In this document: positions 19,630-32,564 of the stretch, in pieces
Layout: the number at the start of each line of letters is the position of its first letter
How positions within the stretch are numbered: position 1 is the stretch's first letter
NCBI GenBank assembly: GCA_002049455.2
Contig: KV918918.1
Span: 62,001-126,000, forward strand
Direction: 5' to 3'
DNA from: Porphyra umbilicalis
Taxonomy: Eukaryota; Rhodophyta; Bangiophyceae; Bangiales; Bangiaceae
DNA length: 64,000 nt
Notes under the pieces: model-generated
What the model saw: the letters and a program-made list of their open reading frames with translations, nothing else
Database searches by the model: none
What the model was told of the DNA's origin: nothing
Position numbers and translations under genes: made by a program

Positions 19630-20897
19630 GTGTGGCCATGCCGCCACACGCACGTGTCCGTATCGATGAGACCCGTGGCAACCGCTTCACGAAAGGTCAT
19701 GCCGTCATACCAGTCCCTTACACCGTCTGCAGGGGACTTGGCAGCCTTAATAGCGTCGGCCATGGCGGTTATCATGCCGCGCTCGAGTACGGGGTCGGCG
19801 AGCATTGTGAGCAGCCAGGACGATAATGACCAATACACTGCCTGTTTCGCCGGCGATCCATCAGCCAAGCTCCGGGCAGCGCTACAGACGTTGCAGACAT
19901 CCGCTTGTCCTCTACGAGCCACATACGCAACACATTCGTTGCGAGAGAAGTCAACACGGCGCTCGCGGAGGTCGACACTTGCCCACACAAACTCGGACAG
20001 GCGCCTCGGGGTGCGGTAGGTGACGAGACGGGAGCTCTGTAGCAGATAATTCGAGGCTGCTTCGCGGGTCAGCCGGTGATGGTGAATGTATGAGTACGCC
20101 ACAAAGTTGTCCACACGCTTGCAGAACACAGCGCGCGGGATACAAACACCATTTACACCCACCTCGGACGAGTCCACCGCAGGGGACGACGCTTGGGTAC
20201 TATCAAACGCAGCGTCGGCGGCCAAGGCGACCGCACCGAGCCCTGGTTGTGCGGCAGCGGCAATACGACATTCTGATGCGCCAGCCGAGGAGCCGGCGGC
20301 GTCATCTGGGCTGTCGCTGCCCCCAGCCTGGGCGTCTGATGCGAGCGTTTCCTCTGCCGAATCAGCGTCACTTGCCCCGCGAGGCCGCTGTCGGCTGTGG
20401 CCGCGCCCGCCCCGAGTTAGAATTTGGTTGTGATAAAACCAGGTACGCTCTGAGACAAGGGTAGTCCGCTCGGGTAACCCCCCACTGCACCTTGGGCAGC
20501 TGCACTCCCGCTGAGCGGCCATGGGCGGTGGGAGGCGACACTAGAACAGGGGTGAGGCGAGAGCGAAGGGGCAGGAAGGGGACGTAGAGCCGTCGGGGGG
20601 GGGCGGGGATGGGGAAGAGGCGGGGAAGGGCCGTGGGGGAGAGGAGCGGTGCGATGCTGGACGAGGGATGAGACGGCTAAGAATGGACACTGTCCACCGA
20701 TTAAATGTCGTTGGTGTCGGCCGTTCGAGGCAGGTCATGAGTCAGAGCTACGGTGATCAAGGGGCCTCTCGTGTGCATTCTAGAAACTTCCAGCGAGAAA
20801 GAGATTACTCTGGAAGCCCCCCCTCGAAGGTCTGAGATTGGCCGGTGCGAAATCAGTCACGCGACGACGGTCGAGTCCAGGGGGATCTGGGTGCTTG

Positions 20898-20939
20898 AAA
20901 CCTCGACAAAACTTCAATGTTACGGTATTGTCGAGGTTT
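20898..20939. repeat. Perfect 12-bp inverted repeat
   Basis: aaacctcgacaa, an 18-nt loop, then ttgtcgaggttt. The same arm sequence recurs imperfectly as an inverted pair at 14,228-14,286, on the other side of the Tnp2-like region. Confidence 0.8.
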
Positions 20940-22120
20940 TCGTGCCGTAGGGCTTGCGGCGCCGCGCACGCCGCTCGTCGCCGACGCGGGCGGGGCCGGC
21001 CCAGCCGCCACGGGGGGACTGTCGACTGTCACCGCCAGCAATCACACCACCTGACGGCTCTAAGACCGCCCACGCCGCCGCCGCCGCCGCGGCTCCGTTG
21101 TGTAGGCGGCCGCCACCGTGGCTTTGACAATGTGGAGAACCCTACTGGCACTGCTACTGGTTGCCCGCTGCTCTCAGAGCGGGGGGGGGGAAAGGATGGG
21201 GGGTGAGACTGTCTGGCGCTGCGAGGGGGGGACCGCTGCTACCGACGGCGACGCGGCGCCCACGTGCAGGTGGGCGCGGCGCGCCACGCCCCGTGTCGCC
21301 CTACGGTGCCAGCGGCGCCACCGCCGATCGCATCGGGGCAGCGGCTGCTCACGTCCGCACCCCCGGCCATTCTTGTGCCGCCGCCGTCGAGCACCCGCCA
21401 CGCGGGGTAAGTAAATGTGTCTGCCGCGGCGGCTTTGCGCCGCGGCGGTAGCAGCGACGACGATGGCGGCAGCTGCCTCTGGCGCGGTCGCCGGCCTGTG
21501 GCCCCCTCCACTGGGCGCCGCTGCTGCAGCAGCTACCGCCATCCCCGGCGGCGCGACCGCGCCTGCTCCTGTCCCGCCAGTGCTGGCAGCAACAGGTGGT
21601 GACGGGCCGCGCGCGGGCGGCACAGCGCCCCCCCCAATGCTTCCCCCCCCCCCCGCACAGCACGCCACGCGCCGCCGTTTGCCCGCCCAGGCGGCACCAC
21701 CACCAACGGCGGGCGCCCGCCCTCCACTTTCCCGCCGCTGCCGGTGGCCGCGGCGGTGGCCGCCGCGGCAGTCACGGCCACGCCGGCGGCGGCAGCGGCG
21801 GCGGCGGCGCCTCGCTTCCCTCCCCCGCCCGTGCGGCCGGCAAACCGCAGTCGCCGCGCGTGGTGCCCGCCGCTGTGGTGCCCACAGCCGACGCGGCGGC
21901 GGCAACGGCGGTGGCGGGGCCCTTCGAAGCCACTGCCACGCGCGGGGGCGCCGCCGGTCGGCCGCGATTGTGGGGGCGGGGGCACCCGGCGGCGCCGTCT
22001 CGCCGCCCCCCGACGGCCCGTGTGGTGAGGTGGGCGGGTGGCCTGGCAGCCGCGGCAAGCGTGGAGGGCGGCAGAGGGGGGGAGGGGGGGGCGACGTGCC
22101 TATGCACTACAGCATAGCGC
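20940..22120. other. Extremely GC-rich low-complexity block
   Basis: Dense ggc/gcc/ccg triplets and runs of C or G. Overlapping open frames exist on both strands (for example 21,174-22,058 minus and 21,415-22,263 plus), but their Ala/Pro/Arg/Gly-only translations follow from composition. No gene supported. Confidence 0.6.
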
Positions 22121-25100
22121 ACCGCCTATGTGCGATGAATGTGGACAAAAGTAGTTTGGTGCGGAAAGGGTTCCCGTTGTACGGTGGGACCGTCGTCAAG
22201 ATCGGGGACAGGGACTGGAATGGGGGTGGATTCCACCTCAATCGCACGCGGTCCCACGCTTAATTTCAGCTCATGAGAGGGGGTGGGCCCCTTCTCGGTG
22301 GGGCCCAATCGACCATGTATTTGTTAGAACAAGATATAGCGTACTTGAATATTTCTCAGATTCATATGAGGTGTACATAGTGTTCGTCAGGGTAGGGCTT
22401 GTCGGCGAGAGCGCGGCACGCACGCATCCACAGCGAATCTGTCCTTCTTCGCCGTGTTGGTGTCGCCCTCTGCCTCTGGGGACGCCGCCCTAGCTTTCTG
22501 CTGGCAGGCGCCGCGGCTCTCCCCAGTCCTCCTCCATTGGCCGCCGCAGTCGTGTCAGAGGAACTGTTCAGTTGCTCTTTTTTTGCAGCTGGCCTCCTCA
22601 GCTGGTGCTGCCTCAAACCCTCATCTTCTCACCCGCCCACCCCGCACCTCATCCCCAAGAGCCTTGACATCAGAAAGCGCGTGAAGGGGCCTCTGGTGGC
22701 AGTGGCCGACGCTTTTCAAAGAGGGGCACTGGGGGTGCGGCCGATCCCGCGGATGGCCGTGGGTTCCTGTTTCAGCATCTGTGAAAACATGGCAGCAGCT
22801 ACCCATGCAGGAGAGACCACAACGAATCTCTGCAGCTGAAACATGGAGCGGCTTTTTGATGTCTCGGGCGCCGCCCGCTAGAGTCCCGCCGCGCCCACGA
22901 TGCAGGAAAGGGTGGGGTTGGAGCGAAGGGGTGGTAAAAACAAAGGGTCAAGCTCATGGCGGACGTAGGCCAGGTCGGCGTTTGGGCGTGCCGCAGAGCG
23001 GGAGGCACAGGGGTGCGTGTGGATGCAGAAATCTCAGGCGTCTGAAAATTGTCGTCCTAACGAGGGTTGGATGATGGCAGAGCGCCCATCAACCAAGACC
23101 GGACAGATGCAACCCTAAAGACGTTGCGTAGGGTGCTGTGTACGCGGCAGTTCACGACTGATACTAGCCATTCCAGTGGATCACATGCTACCTCGTGCCA
23201 GCACGACACAGTTTATCCCAGAGTATTGCGTGTTAGCTGCCTCGTTCGAGCCGAACACTGCTCAATCCTGTGGATTGCGCGCTTATGCTTCAGAGCTCTG
23301 CAACAGCAGTTCCCACGGCTATATATTGGGAAAAAAACCGGTGCCGGTCTCCCAGAGGACGCTCTGTAAACCATTCATGGTGCAGAAAGGGGCTGGACCT
23401 GTCCGGTGTCACCACTCGCCCCCCCTCGCTCCATCCTCGTTCGAATGCACGTCAGAGCTTTCGTTGCCCTTCTGGGTGGAATACGATTGCGCCAGGTTTT
23501 CTCGACAGTCTGATATTGGGGGCTGTATCGACTCCATTATGAGGCCATGTGCGCCATTTTGCCCGCGCAGAGTTCCTTCTTGAGTCTTGTGCCCCTGAAA
23601 GGCCACAGCAGCGAGCAAGTGACGCAACCAGAATTGACCTCTATAGTCTTGAAAGGACCAAGTAGCTGGATGTGTTGGCTGCCGAACATGCTACCCTAGC
23701 ACGTCAGCCCGGACGACCGGATCTGAGCACCGATAGGAGCACCAGAGTATGCATTGCCCTTGGTGCCCCTCCGGAACGATCATTATGAGCGTCTTAGGCC
23801 TTGTTGTACAGTTGAGCGCAGGGTATGACTGCAAGAGCAGCGGAGCAGGTGTGATTGCAAGCGGAACCGACCCGTTGGCCATGCGTGCGTATATTTGACC
23901 CCGCGTGCTGCCCGACTGGGTCAGAAGTAGGGTTGGAGCGTCGGTTGGTCAACATCTTCTCCGCGCCCGGAGCTAGTACCCGGGCGTGAGCCTCTCTGTA
24001 CGCTCCCAGGCTTCCATCATCCCTAGAAAGCTTGCAAGCCGGCGCCTCGCAGCGCACAGCACGCCGGAGCCCTCCCCACTCTCTGTCGCGCCCTGCGCCG
24101 CCATGTACGCCCTGCAGGCGATCGACACTTTCAGCCGCCGTGCTTTTTACCCAACAGATCTTGTGTCCCCCACAGGAGAGGCAGCAGAGCGCCGCCAGTG
24201 CCTCTCCGCGCATGCCGGCGAGGCTATGAGTAGTCCCGTGCCCGTGGCCTACCTACCGGGACCGCTATTTCTGCGGGAGCTGCGGCACGCACGCGTCGCT
24301 GGGGCTGTCTCGCCAGAACAGCGGCTGTTAGTCACCAGCGTGCATTCTAAGCAGGGGTTCTTAGCCACTCGGATTTCGCGACGAGAGTTGGCAGTTGACT
24401 TTGACAGAACTTGAGGGCGGCACTCCTGAGTTCTGACCACTGAGACCTCCACATGAGCGGTTAGCCGAGGGAAGACTACCATGGTCCTTCTGTTATTCGT
24501 TGAGAGGCGTGAGGGCCTTGATGCTCGAGCTTCAGGCGTCAACCTTGACGCGACCTCATTGCAAGTACAATGATGACTTCATGGCCGGTGCTTTCAGCAA
24601 AAATGGGCACTTTTGCGACGTGAAACAAGTTGTGGGACTTCTGTCTCGCAGCTCTAACCTCGATGCGGACTGCAGTGGCCGACACCCGCTCCTGAGACGG
24701 CTGGCGTCGTCGGCAAGACGTGATGGCTTGCAACGAGTGCCTTCCATTCACTTCGCGTACCCAACGATATGTCTCACAGAGGGCTCACACGCGAGGGCGC
24801 TCTGCTCGATGCTGCCGCCATTGACAACGGCCTTGCCGAAAAAGTTTATCGCGCCCTCCCTGTTCCTCTCCTGCCGACTTCACCAGAGTTCGACACTTGC
24901 CGCGGACGGTACCATCGTCCTCTTCCTTAACACGTCTTCTCCTCGCATGATTGCACACACCACTGGTTGAGAACTGTACTCAACGCCTCTTCTCTTGCAT
25001 CAGTGTCGGGCAGCCTCCTAGTCTCGAAGGTTTCCGAAAGTGACACACCTCCTTCGACTGTACAGTGCTCGTGCTGCGTGCATTCCACGCTTCCCATGCT

Positions 25101-25544
25101 AGCCACTGCCGGTCTCCACCTTCTTGGATTTTGCGTGCGCGCACAAGCAGCGGCGGTGGATGTTGTCGTCTAAGGGTCTTGGTCTGCCTACATGTTTTCA
25201 TACAAGCATTGAAAAAGGAGTCTGCCTGAACCGTGTCATGCCTCTTCGTAGCCACTGCCACAAGCGTGACCTCCAAGCCGAGAAAAAGGCCTCCAAGTTC
25301 ACCCAGTCGTATTCAATGCAGAGCACGCGCTTGACATGGAAAAAGGCACGCAATCAATGGCCGAAGTCACGCCAGAGCCCTTCATGTCGAATAGAATATG
25401 TATGCCGCCTAGGGGACCCGGCGTCGGCTGCCACTGTACCAGCGCACTCGACTTACAGCGACGGACGGGGCGCTTTGCGATACATACCACGACGATGTGT
25501 GTATGGCCAACGCGGCGGCCGCCGTTCGCCAACTTGTCATCCAC
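22121..25544. other. Gene-free stretch
   Basis: No recognisable gene. Short frames of up to ~155 codons occur on both strands without recognisable motifs. The composition is more balanced than in the block to the left. Confidence 0.5.
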
Positions 25545-25847
25545 CTAGTCGAATAACGTGCCCTCGAGGAAAACCGCGGATGCCGTCATGAGCTGCATTT
25601 GTTGACTCCAGCGGCGCGGGCCAGTCCCACGCGCCATGCAAATCCAGACGGGAACGGTGAACAAATCCTGGCTTCTCAGTTCTAAGCACTCTGCGAGGCC
25701 CTCAATAGAACGCTCAGCGGCGAGAAATTTACCACGCACCAGCAAGCTGCGGCGGCACTGTCGTGGCGAGCATCTCATGTTCATTGCGTCGACAAAAGGT
25801 GCGGTACACTCAACGGGATCTGCCGCATATTTTGCCAGTACGGCCAC
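25545..25847 (-). pseudogene. Possible second Tnp2-like transposase fragment
   Basis: 100-codon frame. Its last ~25 residues (GPRRWSQQMQLMTASAVFLE) resemble the SYKASDWIYFLLSIGEVVLA stretch of the Tnp2-like gene at 17.8 kb: a basic residue, a W, then a hydrophobic helix. The match is by eye and short. No other conserved block was found nearby. It could be chance. Confidence 0.25.
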
Positions 25848-26504
25848 CAGGACCGGGCTCTAGCCCGCGAAGTGGCCACCCGGGGCTGCTGCCTTCTCAA
25901 GGTGCGGCTGTACTCCTGTGGTTGCGGAGATTAAGCCAAAGGGGGGGGCACGCCTTTTTCTCCGTCTTCGAATATTTGGTCGTTTTTGCTCGCGACATCC
26001 TCGTTATCTTGTTCGTCCCAGTCAGCGGCTGCCCAGGACAAGTTTTAGCGACCTGCTTCGCAATGAGGAGCTGCACCGTGCGCTCTGCCCGGCCCCACTT
26101 TGTGCATTTATCGGCCTTCTTTACCCTTTGTGCTTGCTTCCATTATTCCTCGAATCGCCGAAAAGGAGGAAGCCGCGCATGTGGAGCTCGTCGAGCTCAT
26201 GGGCAAGGAATCGATTTAGTGTGGGTACGTGGAGCGGGCTAAATCTAGGCTTTTAAAATACACTTGTAGGCTACATTGTCCGTCAGCGACCACCCTGTAT
26301 TGCTGATCGTTCAACAGTGTCGGTTCTTCACACCCGAATCCAGCCAGTGGGCCAATGTTCACGCGTATTTGACAAATTTATGACACGGCATGCACATGAA
26401 GTGCGGGTCGGTCGGAATTCCAGCCCCCATGACAGAACTACGTATGAAACAAGTGCCCATTTTTCAAATTAATGACAGCAGACAACTAACTCTAGCAAAG
26501 GGTG
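25848..26504. other. Gene-free stretch
   Basis: Nothing recognisable on either strand. Confidence 0.5.
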
Positions 26505-26650
26505 GGGTAGGGCGGGTGGAATGGGGTGGGGTGGGGTGTGGTGGCGTAGGCGGGGTGGCACGAGGTCGGTCGGCGCCGGGCGGGATGGAGTGGCGCAGGT
26601 GGGGTTGGGTAGGGTGTGAAGAAACGGCACGGATGGGGTGGGGCGGATGA
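26505..26650 (+). repeat. G-rich minisatellite
   Basis: About 145 bp of imperfect ggggtg/ggcggggtgg units with almost all G on the plus strand, including ggggtggggtggggtg. It has G-quadruplex potential. Confidence 0.75.
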
Positions 26651-28323
26651 TGGCGCACTCGCGGCAATGTCGTATGAACGGGAGTGCAGACTGCACAGAC
26701 GAGGAGATGATCACGTCGCGTCATAATGTGAAATCTATCACATCATCAGAACAGAGCCCCTAGACCATATTCTGAGGGATGCTACAGGTGCTAGTTATCC
26801 GACGGGCACACCTGTCGTACAGATCATCGCATTAATGGTGCTGTGTGCGTAACATTCATCCAGAACTCCATGTTTTTGATGGCTCAGCCACTGACGTGCC
26901 AGCCGTGTACGGATGTCTGGAACCGCTGAGATGTACACGTCATGTGAACACGGGTACACTTGCGACATCGTGTGGTTCAGGCTTTTTCAAACATTTGTTG
27001 AGCACCGTACAGGCGCTGGCCGGCCGACGGGCACCAGAGTAGTTATACTGCTTTCGGGCATACCGGGACATCTGTAGCCAGCTACCTTTTCATAATATTC
27101 GATGGATCGCATGCTCTTTTTCGGTAGTGACAGTCCTCACATGTTTTTGCCAAAAAAACACAGTTTCTATGTATTGCTGACCTCTGAAAAACTGGCTGTT
27201 GCAGAGTGGTTGCCAGCATTCAACAGCCAACGTAGGCCAATAGAAAGGCGAGGAATCATGTGAGTACCTTACACTGCCTCCGCATGCAGCTATGCGCACT
27301 GGAAACGCGAACCAGGATCTCATGAAATCTGAAGAAGTTTGTTGATCTCATGAGAAATCACAATTCTTGCCCGGAACAGTTTCCCTTCCCTCTTCAGGCC
27401 TAAGCAAGCGGCCCATGAATCTCAGGAAATCTCATTGTGAGTTGCAATGGCTCTGCGTGACTCCTGCGAGACACGGTGATTGGCTTGCAAGTTTACTCGG
27501 GGCAACTCTCAGCCAATACACAGCGTTTCGTCCCCGATTCCTTAAAACTGAGAACTGCGAGATTCGAACACGCCCTCCGACGGTTCGCAGAACAGTCGCA
27601 CATTGATCATGCGATCAAATTATGCCCACTTTTTGTTGATCTCGGAGACAGAGCCCGCAGTGGAGTTCAGAAGTGCTCGAAGACCATCTGCACCGATATT
27701 CAGTGGGAATTATCCTCACACCAGCACCTGCAGGTTTGGCAATTGTCCGGCGAAGTTGCTGCCCCATGCTCATGAAGGATCATTCCGATTCGTTGGTTCT
27801 GATCGTTCTGCGTATCGTGCTGAGAACTGTCCTGAAGTGGGAGTAATATCATCCTGAGGATCGTGCTCAGGACTATCCTGGCGTCGGAGTACAATCATCC
27901 TGGGGATCGTCGTCATAGATTGAGTGAACGAGTGCGCAAGATTGATCTAGATTCCTGCCTCAAGGACTCGATCGTAGATGATAGCCTATACTACTTCGAG
28001 TGACGTCGTGAGGAGGGTCTGCCGAAACCGATCAGAGAGCAAGACCTGCCCATGGGGCGTCGCTCCTGGGCCACAAAACGTGTGCAGAGGGAACCTCAAT
28101 GTGACTTGGTAGTCGTGCGACTGACTCGCTGTTTCCTGGCGCAGAGGGGATGGGAACTGGGTAAACATGCGTCGGCTCGCACATCGAGAATACCATGAAG
28201 TCCCGGACGCACCCAGTCCCGATTTATCAATGATTGGATCTCCTTCACGCGCAGTAAATTCGTTCTCAGCTCAGTGGCAATCTCGTCCCCTATCGTCCTA
28301 GCACAGCACGTCCCGCACTCGCA
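26651..28323. other. Gene-free, AT-richer stretch
   Basis: No recognisable gene. A ~46-bp imperfect tandem repeat containing atcctg(g/a)ggatcgt lies at ~27,811-27,905 (two to three units). Confidence 0.5.
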
Positions 28324-28605
28324 ATGCCCCGGTTCAATACGGTTCAGAAGCACTCGCACCAGTTTCTCAAGCGCATGAGTGATATGGTAGATTGCAAGAT
28401 GGGCATCGGTCTGAACGAAGAGAGTGTCCACAGGTTTGTGTTCACACTGTTGACGAAATATGCGGACATTTTGTTCGCGGAAGAGGCAGTCAGACTATCA
28501 GTTGGACAAGTCCTCACATTTTTTTCGAATGACAGTCCCCGAGATGATCTGTGGGTCAGGATGACACTGCTTCTGGAACGATCCCAGAGTCAGTCCCGAA
28601 GATGA
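28324..28605 (+). CDS. Hypothetical 93-aa ORF
   Basis: ATG to TGA, with a well-mixed composition (MPRFNTVQKHSHQFLKRMSD; HRFVFTLLTKYADILFAEEA) unlike the low-complexity frames elsewhere. A minus-strand frame over 28,096-28,431 (TCCARTIGDEIATELRTNLL) is also protein-like, and I cannot decide which is real. No family recognised. This part of the window is AT-richer than the rest, so it may have a separate origin. Confidence 0.2.
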   Translation: MPRFNTVQKHSHQFLKRMSDMVDCKMGIGLNEESVHRFVFTLLTKYADILFAEEAVRLSVGQVLTFFSNDSPRDDLWVRMTLLLERSQSQSRR

Positions 28606-29342
28606 TCCGTTGAACGAGTCCAGAACCGTAGTGATGAACTGCCGAATCACAGAGGTCACTCGAGAATCAGGCAATCTGACATGTAGGATTTTCGCTGATC
28701 CACGGAACTGTTGTGCACATGATCCTCCGAATCATGCTGAGGCCATCTCACAGGAGCTTTGCATGGCTATCTCAAAACATTCTTTCGCGTCTACTCGTTA
28801 TAGATTTACAAGCCGGCCAATTTAGAACTATCCCGGCGATGAAATACCGACCCGCAGTGTAGTTTAGTCGCGGCTTGTTGAACAGGCGACCCGACTTACT
28901 TTCTACGCTGTGTCGTCGTTTCTGCCATTTTGCTTTCTGTAAGCGCCATTTTTTACTGTTAGCAATGTGTGAGAGCATTTTGACAATAATTGAGAGGGTC
29001 GTTCCACTTTGAGGATTCTTGGATGCGACAAAATGTGGGAGACAGGGCGCTATTGCCGATCCCGCAAGTTTGAGTGACGCGCAGAGCGGGGATAGTTTCA
29101 TGATGAGCAACTGCAAGAGAGTGTGAAGGAAAGTGACGATAAAATTGGCTCCCCGGTGTATGAAGAGTGCGCGTTAAAGAATTTTGCATCCACCCACGGA
29201 CCTCATCAGACGGCTGTCTGCTTTTGACATATCGCCAAGTAGCTGCTCATGAAAAATAGTGCGGGTCCCACCCTCAGAGAGTTGGCGGAGCGGGGACACG
29301 ATCCGTCTTTTTGGACATTCTTCACGTACTGGGCAGAATCTA

Positions 29343-29578
29343 TGGCGCGTCGCCAAAGAATGATCGGATCTGAGAAACGCTCACAGCAAGTCACAGCAGT
29401 TCACAGCAGCTCACAGCACAGAATTTAAAATTGCTGTGATCGTCCTTGCCTCCCACAGGGCCATCCAGGAGCCCTCAGCATGCAATTTTATTTCAAAGCA
29501 CAGTCACAGCACGGTCACAGCATGCTGCAACTTGCTGTGGAACTTGCTCGGATCCGATCATTCTTTGGCGACGCGCCG
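29343..29578. mobile_element. MITE, copy 1 (236 bp)
   Basis: Ends in ~28-bp inverted repeats beginning TGGCGCGTCGCCAAAGAATG and is flanked by TA on both sides. It lacks coding capacity. Its inner part is built of tcacagca-type heptamers in both orientations. A second copy of the same length lies at 49,866-50,101 and is ~95% identical by eye. TA flanks suggest a Tc1/mariner-type or related transposase supplied in trans. Confidence 0.88.
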
Positions 29579-32564
29579 TATGAGGACTCTCACGGCAAGA
29601 CTGCTCCACAACTGCACGCCATGTGCCATGGATGTCAAACATCTGAGGCGCGTCACTACGCTGGCCAATCACAAGAGAGAGGGATGTATCGGCAGCGCGC
29701 CAGTCTGCCTTGTGTCTCAGAAGCCATACCCCACAGAGCGCCTGGCGAACGAGACTTACGCTGAAGAAATGGAATTATATGAGAATCGCAGGACGGCAGT
29801 GGCAAATCTGTGGCTAGGCCAGGCCTAACCCGTCCATCTCGTGATTCACCCGTCCGTTCACCCCGCTTCAAACCCCCTCCTGCCGCAGAACCCACATCCG
29901 CCTTGTCATGACGTGGCGGTCTCTTTGATGTGGTCGGGTGGACTGGCCTTCCTCCATTCCCATCACTTTCTCTCCAGAAGAGCCACGAGGCAGCCAGCTC
30001 ATGCATCTCCTGCTGTGGGGACCGTTTGAGAATGGGGCGTCATCGACCAAGTCAGAGGGTTTTGACTTGGCCGTCAATCGCAATCGATCCGATGACACAT
30101 CGTGGTGTGGCACAAGTCGATTTATGCGACTCAGCCGAAAAACGACTGCTCTGCCGTCGCCAAATGTACAAAAAGTGCGCTGCGCTACTGCCAGACGCAG
30201 AGATCCACGACAGCAGCTACTCGCCGTCCAGAAGTGCATTTCCGTCGTTTCGCTGTCATTCAAGTTCTTCAGACTGTTATCTTCCATTTCCCCTGCAGCG
30301 AATTGGCTTCTGAAGAGTCTGTGAAAGAGATGCTCGAAGAAAAAAAAAAAAAATATCACCAAGGGTCCATTGGCACTGGGGCACCGTTGAGCAGCCCTTC
30401 TTACGGAGCTCCAGGCCCGGTTCACTATGGCACCACGGCCATCATATGGTCGCGACACGTAGTGAAATACGCACGGCAATCTTGGGGAAGCACAGACAAA
30501 CACGCCATGTGCAAAGCAAACCTGATCTCCGCCTCCAGGTCACGCGAAAAAGGAGTAGGGATCAACACACAAATCAAAACAGAACATCTTCATCCACGAG
30601 ACGATAGCATGTAGGCCTTCGCGGTAGGAAGCGTCAGTACAGCCGGTGCTGGGAGAAGAGCAAAGATAAAAAGCGTCACAGCAGGGAGAAGGCAAGGATC
30701 AGTAGGCCACAGGTGCACGGGGTAAGGCGGTCAGAGCGACGCACATACCGGCAGGATGGATTTGCGAGGCGTGTCGGCGATGGGGGCGAGGGCGGGGAGC
30801 AACGAAAACTGTGGCGACGGGGCGAGAGCGACGGGGTGGAGGTGACGATGATAATACGTTAAGAAGGGGGGGGGAAAGGGGGGGACGGGGGTAGGGACCG
30901 CGGTTGGGGTGAGGACGACGAGGGCGACGACGACGGACGGTGGTCGTGGTGTGTGCCCGGGTGGTTTCCGAGAAAGGATCAGCTGGAATCGTTCACCGCT
31001 GTGTTGTGGCTCATGAGTTCCTCCACGGACTGACCGGTCATAAGTGTGCAGGGCGATCGCTCCTACACGAATTCTTCATCTTGCTCATGTGAATCGAAGA
31101 AACTGCGGAAGGAGCCAGAACAGTCGATAACAGACAAGTCACTGCAGACTTCTGTGGCGACTCTCCTGGAGACCGATCAGAAATATCTTCTCGGACAAGC
31201 TGATCTGTAGTCCCCGCCTTTCTATCAAATGCGGCATCGGCAATAGCCGGCCCACGCGCACCGGTAGACTTTAAAACCACTGTCTGCTTGTATTTCTAGT
31301 CCCCGAATTTGTCCCGCCGGCCTGGGACTAGGACTGACTCTTAGTTGGAGATGAAGAAGTTTTCTATAGCTGATCCCACGATTTTGAGAGTCGCAGCAGC
31401 GGAGGACCTTCTCCGAGAACTGCTTCTGCGACAAGTATGACCAAGACCGCAAGGAACTGTCACAGCCTTGTCTGAAGAGTGTGGGAGAAGTCCGGTTCTA
31501 ATGAATTGACAGCCACCTATCGACCTTCTTGAAGTGGTCCGCTTACCTGTCACATCCGCCGTCTCTATCAGTTTCGGCTGCGCTCCATGAGCAAACGTCA
31601 TTCCGGGACAAACGGTGTTTCCTAGTACTTGGCGTGAGAATTTTCGGCCAAGAGGGTCGACCGACCCGGCGAGACTGACCCAGAACTGCCTTCTGACACC
31701 AACTGCTCAGTAGTCTGAGTGAACTTGTCATCAACTGGGCCAATCACAGCACGCGATCCATGAATGACAGCGGAGCAGTCTTCGTGTGATGCCAAGAAAC
31801 AGGGCCACAAGTGCTGCACCTTCTGGCACGAGTGGCTGATGCAAAAGAATGACGATGGAATGCTCACGTAGCTGTAAGCCTATTCAGTCTGGTCAAGCTC
31901 CGGATCTGCTGACAGCTCGACACGATGCGTCTCCTATTCACGAGACGGGGCGTTGCACAGCGTGCCCATCTTAGCAGCGCCTGTTCACTCTAAGCCTGCG
32001 TCAAGCCACGCAACGCAGACTGCCTCCGGTGGTCACCAGAGGTGTGCCCATGAGGGAACACGGCCTTCGTGCTAGGTTTGTTTGGTCTCCCGGAGCGGCC
32101 CACGGCATAGTCTCTACCCCGACTTGGTCGGAAAACGCTGTGACTGGCGTGGTCGACAGAGGTGGCTGGTGGCTTAAAGACAAAGTCCGCAGTTTACACG
32201 GCCTGCCGCGTACTTGTGGTCACAGTTAAGGAGCATGAGGCGCCGAGCTCATGGCCACATTTGTTCTCCACACCGTCCACGGCGCTACCATCGCCGTTGA
32301 CGTGTGGTCTGTCGCTGTCGCCATCCAGCGCGCGGCCGTTGGGAATTGGGATCATGTTTGTCATCGAGGCTGCCGAGCATGGGGGGTGTTCCTTCTGGAT
32401 ATGGATCCTCGGCCCGCGCTCATGCCACCGGGGCGGCCCAGACGTCATGTACGCTGTTGACATTTGCTTTGGAATGCGTGCGGCTGGGGGCAGCTCGCAG
32501 CGGCTATAACTTATGAGTTGCGTTAGCATAGACCTCGATCAAATTTCTAACACCGCTGTTCTGC
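29579..32564. other. Gene-free stretch
   Basis: No recognisable gene. It includes an A13 run near 30,340 and a GC-rich G-run block at 30,770-30,960. Confidence 0.5.

Larger units (their letters stand above)
16756..20522 (-). pseudogene. Tnp2/CACTA-like transposase, decayed
   Basis: In minus-strand order: a Cys-rich N-terminus (CPRCSGG...) and a region typical of Tnp2 family starts (YWSLSSWLLTMLADPVLERG, 19,626-20,522); VSLSISMAGFEAWRQREFRD (~18,880-18,960), matching the Tnp2 stretch that normally reads TDGF with a catalytic Asp, here MAGF; QFVPAVTPGPRQHADLESFL (~18,800); YDTMHLLFCNVVPLL (~18,030), the Tnp2 DxMHLLFLNVV motif; then DUF4218-like YWQFPIERLIGTL (~17,490-17,530) and a C-terminal VDVQAVDAVVGTL region. 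Four pieces between 18,532 and 16,850 share one frame but are broken by TGA, TAA, TAG and TAA codons; at least one frame change lies near 18,500 and one near 16,950. A DNA-cutting and strand-transfer enzyme in its intact relatives. Not functional here. Confidence 0.8.

Noticed and set aside
20687-20709. cactgtccaccgattaaat as a CACTA-type transposon end
   Set aside because: Orientation is wrong for a right-hand terminus of the minus-strand Tnp2-like gene and no inverted partner was found on the left.
21174-22263. Overlapping long ORFs on both strands (294 and 282 codons)
   Set aside because: Translations are almost only Ala, Pro, Arg and Gly and follow from extreme GC content; no conserved motif in either.
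29380-29545. CRISPR-like array from repeated tcacagca words
   Set aside because: Units are 7-8 bp, irregularly spaced and in both orientations, within a MITE in eukaryotic DNA.
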